DNA of 5,044 nucleotides from JBBRLG01 sp038231495 (GCA_038231495.1 JBBRLG010000547.1:1-5044), one strand, 5' to 3'. Counted from the stretch's first letter, positions 1 to 5,044 are shown. Program-made: numbers and translations. Notes: a model not told the origin generated them from the sequence alone.

Positions 1-1142
1 GCCTCGCTCACGAACACCTCATCCTCCGTCAGCTCATGAAACCCGATCATCTTCGGAGAGCTGAGGCGCAGCTTGTTCGCCTTACCTTCGCCTTGAACGG
101 TGATGAGGCTCGTCGCGCCATTGTCCCTGATCGTCGCCTTGTGCCCAGGCAAAACCGTCAGTTCCTTGGCGGTGAAGAGCTGCTCGCCATGCACTTTGCC
201 ATACACGATCCACTTGTCGATGAAGCCGTCTTTTTCCGAGCCCGCAGCGACCATCGGCTCAAGGTAATGGTTCTCCTTAAAGTGCGGGTCGACGTTGGCT
301 TCCCAATCGAGCTGCTCGACGATGAAATCCAGGTCCTTGTGCTTCTCCTTGGGCATATCCTTAACGAGCAGCGCCCACGGCACCTCGCGGCCTTCGACGA
401 GCGATTGGTACATGCCAAACACGTCGGAGCCCCATTGCGGCTCGTACGTGCAGAGCGAGCCGGGCGCGTGCAGGATGCACGGATGGATCAGCCACCCAGT
501 GCCCGGCTTGAGGCGGAACGCGTACGAAAGATCGAGGATCCCGTTGTCCCCCCTGTTCCAATCTTCTAGGCACTTGCGAACCTGCCCCTTGGTCGTGCCG
601 GGCGCGAAGCCCATGAACGTGTACGGGAAGTTGTTGCCGGTCGCGTTGTGCTGCGGCGGGAAATAGTAGCTTTCCGGCTTGCCTTCCTGGCCGACGAGCG
701 CCGCCTGCTGGCGGTTCTGGTGCATGTGGTGGGGGATCGGCCCCATGTTGTCGAAAAACTTGGAGTAAACGGGCCACTTCTTATACTTCGACCAGATCGA
801 GTCGCCGATGATTTTGCCCCCCAGTTCCGCAACCGCGTCCGCGAGCGTGAATCGCTGCCCGTTGTTTACGACGTAGCTGAGGCCTTCATCGGCAGTGCGG
901 TTGTCGTTCGCGCAAGGGGTCGTGGAACCGAACCATCGCTCGTCGATGCCCCCGCGATTGAGGCCAAACGCGTAAAGATCCTTGGGGTCAAGCTTGAGGC
1001 GCTTGCCCGGTTGCAGGAACGACCGCGGCACCCAGCAGGGGGCCAGCCGCAGCAGCCCGCCCGTGTCGTTCAGGGCGGCCTCGGCGGCTTGCTTGACGTT
1101 GCCGGTGAGGGTCTTGAGCTGTTTCACAGAGGTGAAGGACAT
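1..1142 (-). CDS. Class I mannose-6-phosphate isomerase-like cupin protein (3' end outside window)
   Basis: This frame is open from ATG 1142 down to the window edge (380 full codons, no stop), so the C-terminus is missing. It resembles class I phosphomannose isomerases, zinc cupin enzymes that interconvert mannose-6-phosphate and fructose-6-phosphate in the cytoplasm. Visible signatures are IPHHMHQ at residues 136-142, matching the QxH metal motif with His139 and His141; GKPESYYF at 154-161, matching the GKTE-W motif with Glu157; and ILHAPGSL at 223-230, matching the IHA-G motif with His225. QWGSDVFGMY (236-245) parallels the QxSSD-T-Y strand of the family. A second, metal-poor cupin-like half follows (about 311-380, with ELTVLPG and DEVFVSE). 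There is no signal peptide. The start is supported by GAAAGG six bases upstream, and an in-frame TGA lies about 110 bases further upstream. His139 replaces the usual Gln, and the N-terminal 100 residues differ from textbook PMIs, so the real substrate may be another sugar phosphate or none. The fold assignment is fairly secure; the reaction is inferred. Confidence 0.85.
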   Translation of the reverse strand, partial: MSFTSVKQLKTLTGNVKQAAEAALNDTGGLLRLAPCWVPRSFLQPGKRLKLDPKDLYAFGLNRGGIDERWFGSTTPCANDNRTADEGLSYVVNNGQRFTLADAVAELGGKIIGDSIWSKYKKWPVYSKFFDNMGPIPHHMHQNRQQAALVGQEGKPESYYFPPQHNATGNNFPYTFMGFAPGTTKGQVRKCLEDWNRGDNGILDLSYAFRLKPGTGWLIHPCILHAPGSLCTYEPQWGSDVFGMYQSLVEGREVPWALLVKDMPKEKHKDLDFIVEQLDWEANVDPHFKENHYLEPMVAAGSEKDGFIDKWIVYGKVHGEQLFTAKELTVLPGHKATIRDNGATSLITVQGEGKANKLRLSSPKMIGFHELTEDEVFVSE

Positions 1143-1246
1143 GTCGCGCCTTTCGAGTTGGGTGTGACGAACGCGAATTCTAATGAAACGGCATCGAATG
1201 AAAACCCTCGCTCCAGGGCGGCATTTCGTGGCATGGGGCGCGTCAT
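1124..1246 (-). CDS. Possible 40-codon leader ORF overlapping the isomerase-like start
   Basis: A short minus-strand frame begins at ATG 1246, with AGAGG (1258-1254) seven bases upstream. That is a better Shine-Dalgarno than the one in front of the downstream gene. It encodes MTRPMPRNAALERG and so on for 40 residues. It stops at 1124, 19 bases inside the isomerase-like gene in another frame. This geometry would suit translational coupling or a leader peptide. The peptide has no recognisable domain, membrane segment or run of one amino acid that would suggest attenuation. In this high-GC setting a chance ORF is at least as likely, and conservation in relatives is not known. Confidence 0.2.
   Translation of the reverse strand: MTRPMPRNAALERGFSFDAVSLEFAFVTPNSKGATCPSPL
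1149..1154 (-). promoter_or_regulatory. Ribosome binding site of the isomerase-like gene
   Basis: On the minus strand GAAAGG stands six bases before ATG 1142. It is a modest Shine-Dalgarno match at good spacing. It supports this start, since no ATG, GTG or TTG occurs further upstream in that frame before an in-frame TGA. Confidence 0.5.
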
Positions 1247-1317
1247 CTCACATCCTCTTATGAAACTTTGACCAGAATTTTCTTGCGGTGGGACTGTGCG
1301 GCCTGTACCGTCTGCGC

Positions 1318-1335
1318 GGTCACATGGATGTGGCC
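1318..1335. promoter_or_regulatory. 18-bp near-perfect palindrome, candidate operator
   Basis: The sequence GGTCACATGGATGTGGCC has 8-bp arms (GGTCACAT / ATGTGGCC) with one mismatch around a 2-bp centre. Size and symmetry are those of a site for a dimeric repressor or activator. It lies about 105 bases before ATG 1441 and about 175 bases before the start of the minus-strand gene, so one regulator could act on both. The cognate regulator is not in the window. A two-base centre makes an RNA hairpin of the full stem less likely than a DNA site, though a shorter stem with a 4-base loop is possible. Confidence 0.35.
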
Positions 1336-1350
1336 GTTTTAACGGGCTAG

Positions 1351-1375
1351 GGCAAGCGGTAACGATTATCCTGCC
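1351..1375. repeat. Weak interrupted inverted repeat upstream of the large gene
   Basis: GGCA...GGTAA-CGA-TTA-T-CC-TGCC can fold as a short stem: GGCA with TGCC, GG with CC and TAA with TTA, around a CGA loop. It needs an AGC bulge on one side and a T bulge on the other. It lies 65-90 bases before ATG 1441, so it could be a 5'-UTR structure or a poor operator. There is no T tract to suggest a terminator. Chance occurrence is quite possible. Confidence 0.2.
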
Positions 1376-1428
1376 ATTTCCCAAAGGGCCAACGCCATAG
1401 CTTCGACAATTCGGTCCGATCCTCGAAC

Positions 1429-1433
1429 AGGAG
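1429..1433 (+). promoter_or_regulatory. Strong Shine-Dalgarno before ATG 1441
   Basis: AGGAG is separated from ATG 1441 by seven bases (TGTTGTA), an ideal layout. It marks 1441 as the evolved start of the large gene. In the sequence as given, however, that ATG reads only MRAASPQPR before TGA 1468. Confidence 0.75.
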
Positions 1434-1440
1434 TGTTGTA

Positions 1441-4400
1441 ATGCGCGCAGCCTCTCCGCAGCCTCGCTGAGCCGCAAGAAAAACAAGTCGGGTAGAAGCA
1501 GCCGTCGCCGCGGTGCGCCGGTCAGCGCCGCCGAGGCGCTGGAGCGCCGCGTGATGCTGGCGGCCGCGATCCCGGCCAACACGCTGGCCACGTTCGACGG
1601 CACGTTGGCCCCTTCGGGCGCGCGGCAGACGCCGATCCACCTCAACGCCGGCGCATTCACCCTCAACACCGCCGGCTTCGAGACGCTCGGCTTCCAGGTG
1701 GTGACCCCCGCCGGTTCCACGCTCGAGCCCGGCGCCGTGCAGATCAAGACCGCCGCCGGAGCCGCCCTCGCGCCGCTGTACGTCAACGCCGACCTGGCCA
1801 ACAAGTTTCAGAGCGTCGCCCTCTACAAACTGGGCCTCGGCGACTACACGTTCAGCCTCGCCGCCGACCGCGGCACGTCCGGCGCTTACCAGATCCAGGT
1901 CTTCCTGAGCGGCGACGCCACCGGCAACCTCCTGGTCGACGCCGCCGATGCCGCCGTCATCCGCTCGGCGTACGGCAAGTCGGCCGGCCAGGCGGGCTTC
2001 GTTGCCGAGGCCGACGCCAACAAAGACGGCGTGATCAACGCCTTCGACTTGTCGCAATGGCAGTCCAACCAGCGCCAAGCCACGACCGTCCGGCTGCTGC
2101 CGCTCACCGCGACTCTCGCCCCGTTGGCCGCCGCCACGCTTCCCGACGGCTCGCTGTTGACCAACGCCCAAGCCGCGCAGGTTACCGGGGCCACCACCGC
2201 CGGCGCGAATGTCGCCGTCGAGAACGCCGCCACCGGCCAGGTCAGGGCCTCGATGACCGCCGCCGTCGGGGGCGCATACACCATCGCCCTTTCGCTGGTC
2301 GAAGGGTCCAACGCGCTTCAGGTCCACGCGACCGATTCGTTCGGGCAGGACCGCATCCTTCCGCTCTCAGTCCAACTCGACACCCAGGCTCCGGCGCTCG
2401 CCAGCTTTGGCCTCGCCCCGGCCGGCGCATCGCTCGGAGCCAATACCCGCGCCGCCACCGTCACGCTCTACGGGGCCACCGAGCCGCGCGCCGCCGTGAA
2501 GTTGCTGTCCGCCGGCGGCGCGACGCTCGCCACCACCGCCGCCGACGCCTCCGGTAACTTCTCGTTGGCCGATGTCCCGCTCGCCGTCGGCGTCAACGCC
2601 TTCACCGTCCGCACCACCGACCTCGCCGGCAACTCCACCGACACCCCCGAGTCCGTCCTGCGCGCCCCGACCGCGATCGCATCAACCACCCCCGCCAACG
2701 GCGAAGAGGGCGTCGGGCTCGAGCGCACCGTCACCGTCAACTTCTCCGACAAGGTAGACCCGGCCACCGTCACGGCAAACGCCTTCTACCTGATCGCCAA
2801 CGGCCTGCGCGTGCCCGGCACCATCCGCGTGTCGGCCATCGAGCTGTTCGCGACGTTCGTCCCGACCAACCCGCTGCCCGCCGCTACGGAAGTTCGCGCA
2901 GTGGTCGACGGCGGCATCATCGTCGCCCGCGACGGCGCCCACCTCGATGCCGACGGCGACGGCCTGCCCGGCGGCACCGCCACCGCCGATTTCCAAACCC
3001 TGCCGATCACCCGCATCGCCGGCACCGACCTGTTCGGCTACATCTACGATGCGTTCAACAAGGACGCCAACGGCAACAACATCCCGGTCATCGGCGCCAC
3101 CGTCCGCGTCGACGCCCTGCCCGGCGTCACCGCCGTCACCGACGCCACCGGCTACTTCCTCCTCCGCGACATGCCCGCCCCCGGCTTCTTCGTCCACGTC
3201 GACGGTTCCACCGCGATCAACGCCCCCGCCGGCACCACTTATCCCTCCGTCGGCAAGGAATTCCACAGCGTCCCCGGCCAACGGGTCCAACTGACCACGC
3301 CGGACGGCCACACCTTCAACGTCTACCTGCCGCCCATGGCCGCCAGCGACATCGTGCCGCTTTCGCCCACGCACGACACGATCGTCGGCTTCGGCGCGGC
3401 CGGCAAGGCCGAGCTGGCGCAGATGCTGCCGAACCTCAACCCGGCGGTGTTCGACTTGCTGAAGGTGGATTATCCCGCCGGCTCGGCGATGGACCATCAA
3501 GGGAACATGGCGACCTTCGCGACGGTCATCCCCGTGCCGCCCGACCGGCTGCCGGCGCCGCTGCCGCCGGGGCAGAACCCGAAGCTGGTCATCTCGATTC
3601 AGGCGCCGGGGGCTACGACGTTTGACACGCCGGCTTCGGTTACTTTTCCGAATCTTGAAGGGCTGGCACCGGGGGAGAAAAGTTTGATCTGGAGCTTCGA
3701 TCACGATGCGGGTGCATGGAAGGTCGTGGGGACCGGGACCGTTAGCGCAGACGGGACGAGCATCGTGTCGGACGGCGGGGTAATTCGCGCACCGGGCTGG
3801 CACTTCACGATTTCTGGCACGCAGACCCAGTTTTCGATCGGCCATCGAAATGGCGGCTGTGGTACGGGCGACGACGCCGACAACGAGTTTGACAACCTAC
3901 TCCGCACGCTCGAGTTATTAACGGGCGAGCCCATAGAGGCGGTGCTCCAAGCCAACGTGCTGGCCGGCGCAGCCGTAAATGCGGCAGCCACCGGTGGCCA
4001 GGTCGGTGTCGTCGTGCCGTTCTACACCAAGTATCTGTTCGGCGACGGTTCTGACGACAACGAGAACACGGGGAGCGCGCTGTCGGACGAGCTAAAGAGC
4101 GTCATCCAAGAAGCGGTTGGCAAACAGGTGCAGCAGCAGGCCAATGGCGGAGCGGTCAGAGGGTCGGTGATTCAAGTTCCCAACGGCACCTTTTATTTTA
4201 CGAAAGGGAACCTAGGCACCGTCGTCCATGGTAGTCAGAGCGGATCGATCGAGCTTAGCGGTTTCAGCGCCAGCGGTTCGATTCCCGTCGAGGGACAGGG
4301 CGGGAATGGCTCTTGGCACGCAACGGTGACGGCAACGATCTGCGATGAGTTCGGCTTCGGGCTCAACGACATCACCGGCCATGCCGCCGTCGCGTTCCAA

Positions 4401-5044
4401 AAGTGGAAGGCAGCGTTCGCCAGCCTGCTCTCGCTGAACTTCTCGGCGGCAAAGACGCAAGCGATTGACGCGCTCAAGGAAACCGGAGGCTCTGAGGTGA
4501 GCCTCGCGGCTTATCTCATCCAACACTATGGGTCCGCCGTTCCTTACAAGATAAACGTCAGCGTCAGCGGAGGCGTTTCGGGCACGTTCACTATCCCAAA
4601 AGGGTACAAGGACGTGGTGATTGAGAATGCCCCACAACGGCGGCAGGTGGCGGCACGTCCTTCAGTTGCAGCGGCCGCGGCACCTTCGGGATTCGCGGGA
4701 TTTGGATCTGACCCCGCCGTCTACTACCGGTATGTCATGAGCAACGGCTTGGAGGTCTCGGGCAAATTCAACCCAGACGGCGCGCCCGCGAATATTGTCT
4801 TGGCGCCCGATACGCCATTCACCGCCACCTTCTATCAGCCCAAGACAAACTCAAGCACTGTTCTATCCGGGACTACCTCGAAGAGCGGGAACGCGACACT
4901 CTTCCTAAACTCGCCTTTGAGCCAAGCGGCTGACCAGTCACGGATAATCCTCGATCAAGTAGGAGGCACGGACTCCGACGGCGACGGCATTCCGGATGTT
5001 GGCGAGGTCGCGCTGGGATCAAACCCCAGATCGTCCGACTCCGA
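1441..5044 (+). CDS. Large modular secreted/surface protein with dockerin-like, Ig-like and TSP3-like modules (5' frame disrupted, 3' end outside window)
   Basis: A single frame (codons beginning at 1470, 1551 and so on) is open without a stop from 1401 to the window end. From GTG 1551 this gives 1164 codons, and the C-terminus is missing. Module order is: basic N-terminus with ALERRVMLAA (1470-1562), beta region, dockerin-like EF-hand pair (1911-2069), two Ig-like repeats, SbsA-type Ig-like domain, carboxypeptidase-regulatory-like domain, WSFDHDAG/PGWH module, unrecognised region, beta domain, and TSP3-like calcium-binding start. No catalytic motif is visible, so an adhesive or structural extracellular role that depends on calcium is inferred. 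The start is anomalous. ATG 1441 with its good Shine-Dalgarno is out of frame by an 11-bp duplication, and the long frame has no ATG/GTG/TTG before GTG 1551. A gene caller would probably begin at 1551 or ATG 1554, losing the LERR export motif. Third-position bases change sharply near 3590. The family type is typical of planctomycetes; the exact function is unknown. Confidence 0.85.
1447..1468 (+). repeat. Imperfect 11-bp tandem duplication that breaks the reading frame
   Basis: GCAGCCTCTCC (1447-1457) is followed directly by GCAGCCTCGCT (1458-1468). The first eight bases are identical, and 9 of 11 match overall. Eleven is not a multiple of three, so the second copy shifts ATG 1441 out of the long frame and brings TGA 1468 into phase. 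Deleting one copy gives a start reading MRAASLSRKKNK and onward into the LERR motif. Loss between two 8-bp direct repeats is a plausible slippage event, but two copies only make this suggestive. Confidence 0.55.
1470..1562 (+). other. Planctomycete LEPR-xLL-like N-terminal export segment
   Basis: The segment is Lys/Arg-rich (SRKKNKSGRSSRRRG) and ends in AEALERRVMLAA, with LERR at 1539-1550 and VML at 1551-1559. Exported planctomycete proteins commonly begin with a basic stretch followed by a short LEPR-xLL-like motif in place of a classic hydrophobic signal peptide. Because this conserved motif lies upstream of GTG 1551, the true protein very probably starts before 1551. Confidence 0.65.
1563..1910 (+). 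other. N-terminal beta-rich region before the dockerin-like cassette
   Basis: About 116 residues contain alternating hydrophobic strands, e.g. FQVVTPAG, VQIKTAAG, ALYKLGLGDYTFSLA and AYQIQVFLSGD, and no cysteine. It ends directly in the first calcium loop of the dockerin-like cassette. It resembles the immunoglobulin-like or jelly-roll beta regions that often precede such cassettes in planctomycete proteins. I cannot assign a named family. Confidence 0.45.
1911..2069 (+). other. Dockerin type I-like EF-hand pair
   Basis: Two 12-residue calcium loops are visible. DATGNLLVDAAD (1914-1949) is followed by AAVIRSAYG, and DANKDGVINAFD (2013-2048) is followed by LSQWQSN. Acidic or polar residues occupy loop positions 1, 3, 5, 9 and 12 in both, as in dockerin F-hands. 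In cellulosome bacteria dockerins bind cohesins. In planctomycetes similar cassettes are common without known cohesin partners, so calcium-dependent folding or docking is the safer inference. Dockerins usually sit at a C-terminus, whereas this one is near the N-terminus. Confidence 0.75.
2100..2390 (+). other. Bacterial Ig-like repeat 1
   Basis: The stretch reads VTGATTAGANVAVENAATG, then GGAYTIALSLVEGSNALQVH and ATDSFGQ. This is the pattern of bacterial Ig-like modules in surface proteins, with a 'G.y...v.L..G.N.l.v.a.D..G' signature. It aligns with the following module at a distance of 95 residues (GATTAG at 2187, GATEPR at 2472). Confidence 0.6.
2391..2666 (+). other. Bacterial Ig-like repeat 2
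   Basis: Beginning at APALASFGL, it carries VTLYGATEPRAAVKLL, then DASGNFSLADVPLAVGVNAF and TVRTTDLAGNST. The 'G.F...v.L..G.N.f.v...D.aGN' pattern is classic for Ig-like repeats of large bacterial adhesins. It is a diverged copy of the preceding module. No function beyond spacing or adhesion can be read from it. Confidence 0.65.
2667..3002 (+). other. SbsA-type Ig-like domain (Big_5-like)
   Basis: The module opens with ASTTPANGEEGVGLERTVTV and NFSDKVDPATVTANAFYL. This is the characteristic 'sPa.G...v...i.v.FSe.vd..tvt...f.l' opening of SbsA Ig-like domains in S-layer and other cell-surface proteins. It closes with RAVVDGGIIVARDG and an acidic loop DADGDGLPGG that may bind calcium. Confidence 0.7.
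3021..3350 (+). other. Carboxypeptidase-regulatory-like beta domain
   Basis: GYIYDAFNKDANGNNIPVIG, ATVRVDALPGVTAVTDATG and YFLLRDMPAPGFFVHVDG fit the transthyretin-like fold of the CarboxypepD_reg family, with its 'G.V.d..g.pi.GA.V.v......TD..GyF.l.d.p.G' pattern. It continues through YPSVGKEFHSVPGQ to FNVYLPP. The longer C-terminal extension is of a kind I associate with large planctomycete proteins. It is a structural or adhesive module with no catalytic residues. Confidence 0.65.
3351..3860 (+). other. Conserved-looking module with WSFDHDAG and PGWH signatures
   Basis: About 170 residues contain DRLPAPLPPGQNPKLVISIQ (3543-3602), FPNLEGLAPGEK, WSFDHDAGAW (3690-3719), GTVSADGTSIVSDGG and APGWH (up to 3803), ending in GHRNGGC. 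From memory, similar strings (LPAPLPPG, GLAPGEK, WSFDHD, VSADG, PGWH) recur in large secreted proteins of planctomycetes and other bacteria, so this is probably one domain family. I cannot give its name or role. Confidence 0.45.
3861..4640 (+). other. Unrecognised region of the large protein
   Basis: It starts with an acidic stretch (GTGDDADNEFDN). An alanine-rich, probably helical part follows (LQANVLAGAAVNAAA), then a polar helix (LSDELKSVIQEAVGKQVQQQ) and beta strands (VIQVPNGTFYF; GSIELSGFSASGSIPVEG). WHATVTATICDEFGFGLND is followed by an amphipathic helix (QKWKAAFASLLSLN) and then LAAYLIQHYGSAVPYKINVS. The mix of helices and strands departs from the purely beta modules before it, so a small globular domain may sit around 4305-4600. 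I do not recognise it. Confidence 0.4.
4641..4709 (+). other. Ala/Arg-rich linker
   Basis: The stretch QRRQVAARPSVAAAAAPSG, then FAGFGS, is low in complexity and lacks strand patterning. It separates the unrecognised region from the next beta domain, so it is probably a flexible interdomain linker. Confidence 0.4.
4710..4970 (+). other. Beta domain preceding the calcium-binding repeat
   Basis: The stretch VYYRYVMSNGLEVSGKFNPD, then IVLAPDTPFTATFYQP and TSKSGNATLFLNSPL, has the look of a compact carboxypeptidase-regulatory-like or prealbumin-like beta domain. 'Y.L.nG.e..G......G.....LaP.t.y...vy.p' strings directly before TSP3-like repeats are, from memory, a recurring arrangement in planctomycete giant proteins. 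The family name is uncertain. Confidence 0.4.
4971..5044 (+). other. Thrombospondin type 3-like calcium-binding repeat (cut by window end)
   Basis: DSDGDGIPDVGEVALGSNPR (4971-5030), followed by SSDSD, is a typical TSP3-like unit: aspartates of D-D-G-D-G-I-P-D followed by E, an aliphatic residue, G-NP and the start of another D-S-D. Such repeats bind several calcium ions and stiffen extracellular proteins. The second repeat is probably just beyond the window. Confidence 0.75.

Larger units (their letters stand above)
1143..1440. promoter_or_regulatory. Divergent intergenic region (shared control region)
   Basis: About 300 bases separate the divergent starts at 1142 and 1441, so promoters for both genes should lie here. 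The stretch is more AT-rich than the flanking genes, especially 1175-1210 and 1260-1285. I could not find a convincing sigma-70 -35/-10 pair on either strand. TTGACC at 1268-1273 lacks a matching -10 element 16-18 bases downstream. The structures worth noting are the palindrome at 1318-1335 and the weaker inverted repeat at 1351-1375. Apart from the possible leader ORF, no small gene is convincing. Confidence 0.5.

Noticed and set aside
36..569. 177-codon plus-strand ORF
   Set aside because: It is antisense to the isomerase-like gene, whose metal-site motifs are clear in the opposite strand.
1183..1263. 26-codon plus-strand ORF (MKRHRMKTLAPG...)
   Set aside because: It has no Shine-Dalgarno and no conserved feature, and it faces away from the isomerase-like gene in likely promoter DNA. 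It is probably chance.
648..1271. 207-codon plus-strand ORF
   Set aside because: It is antisense to the first half of the isomerase-like gene and runs through that gene's start and ribosome site. It has no motif.
1268..1273. TTGACC as a possible -35 box
   Set aside because: No acceptable -10 hexamer lies 16-18 bases downstream, so a promoter cannot be supported.
1476..1485. A-rich stretch AAGAAAAACA as a programmed frameshift site
   Set aside because: The frame from ATG 1441 already stops at 1468, before this stretch, so slippage here could not rescue translation. The heptamer GAAAAAC is also not a perfect slippery sequence.
1347..2327. 326-codon minus-strand ORF
   Set aside because: It is antisense to the LERR, dockerin-like and Ig-like coding region and extends into the intergenic DNA. 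It is Gly/Arg-rich with no recognisable domain.
2057..2557. 166-codon plus-strand ORF in another frame
   Set aside because: It is an Arg/His-rich shadow frame inside the Ig-like region; the in-frame translation carries the real domains.
2682..3845. 387-codon minus-strand ORF
   Set aside because: It lies opposite the domain-rich plus-strand gene, has low-complexity Gly/Arg/Asp/Val composition and no motif. It arises from C-ending codons on the other strand.
1..5044. tRNA, rRNA, CRISPR array, insertion sequence or transposase
   Set aside because: I saw no cloverleaf-like segment, no regularly spaced repeats, no terminal inverted repeats and no transposase motifs.

Overview
The window is high-GC bacterial DNA with two divergently transcribed genes, and both run off its edges. 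The likely source is a planctomycete, perhaps of the Phycisphaerae/Tepidisphaerales type. The main reason is the N-terminus of the large plus-strand protein: a Lys/Arg-rich stretch followed by ALERRVMLAA. This matches the 'LEPR-xLL' N-terminal motif typical of exported planctomycete proteins, and an internal dockerin-like cassette and long strings of Ig-like modules fit the same picture. The lineage is an inference from protein style, with no marker gene to confirm it.

Layout. Positions 1-1142 (minus strand) hold the first 380 codons of a class I mannose-6-phosphate-isomerase-like cupin protein; its 3' end lies beyond position 1. Positions 1143-1440 are the divergent intergenic region. It holds an 18-bp near-perfect palindrome (1318-1335), a weaker inverted repeat (1351-1375), a possible 40-codon leader ORF in front of the isomerase-like gene (1246-1124, minus strand), and a clear Shine-Dalgarno (1429-1433) before ATG 1441. 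From about 1441 to the window end (plus strand) there is one very long open frame of more than 1160 codons. It encodes a modular secreted or surface protein with, in order: basic LEPR-like N-terminus, N-terminal beta region, dockerin-like EF-hand pair, two bacterial Ig-like repeats, an SbsA-type Ig-like domain, a carboxypeptidase-regulatory-like beta domain, a module with WSFDHDAG and PGWH signatures, an unrecognised region, a beta domain, and the start of a thrombospondin-type-3-like calcium-binding stretch.

The main oddity is the start of the large gene. The only well-placed start (ATG 1441, AGGAG seven bases upstream) reads nine codons and stops at TGA 1468. The long frame has no ATG, GTG or TTG before GTG 1551, which would cut away the LERR motif. 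The first codons contain an imperfect 11-bp tandem duplication (1447-1457 / 1458-1468, sharing GCAGCCTC). Removing one copy joins ATG 1441 exactly in frame to the long ORF. The gene may therefore carry a frame-disrupting duplication (mutation, slippage switch or assembly artefact).

Functionally, the two genes are a cytosolic sugar-phosphate-isomerase-like metal cupin and a large calcium-dependent extracellular or adhesive protein. They share a control region, but nothing in the sequence proves a common pathway. No RNA gene, mobile element or CRISPR array is visible.
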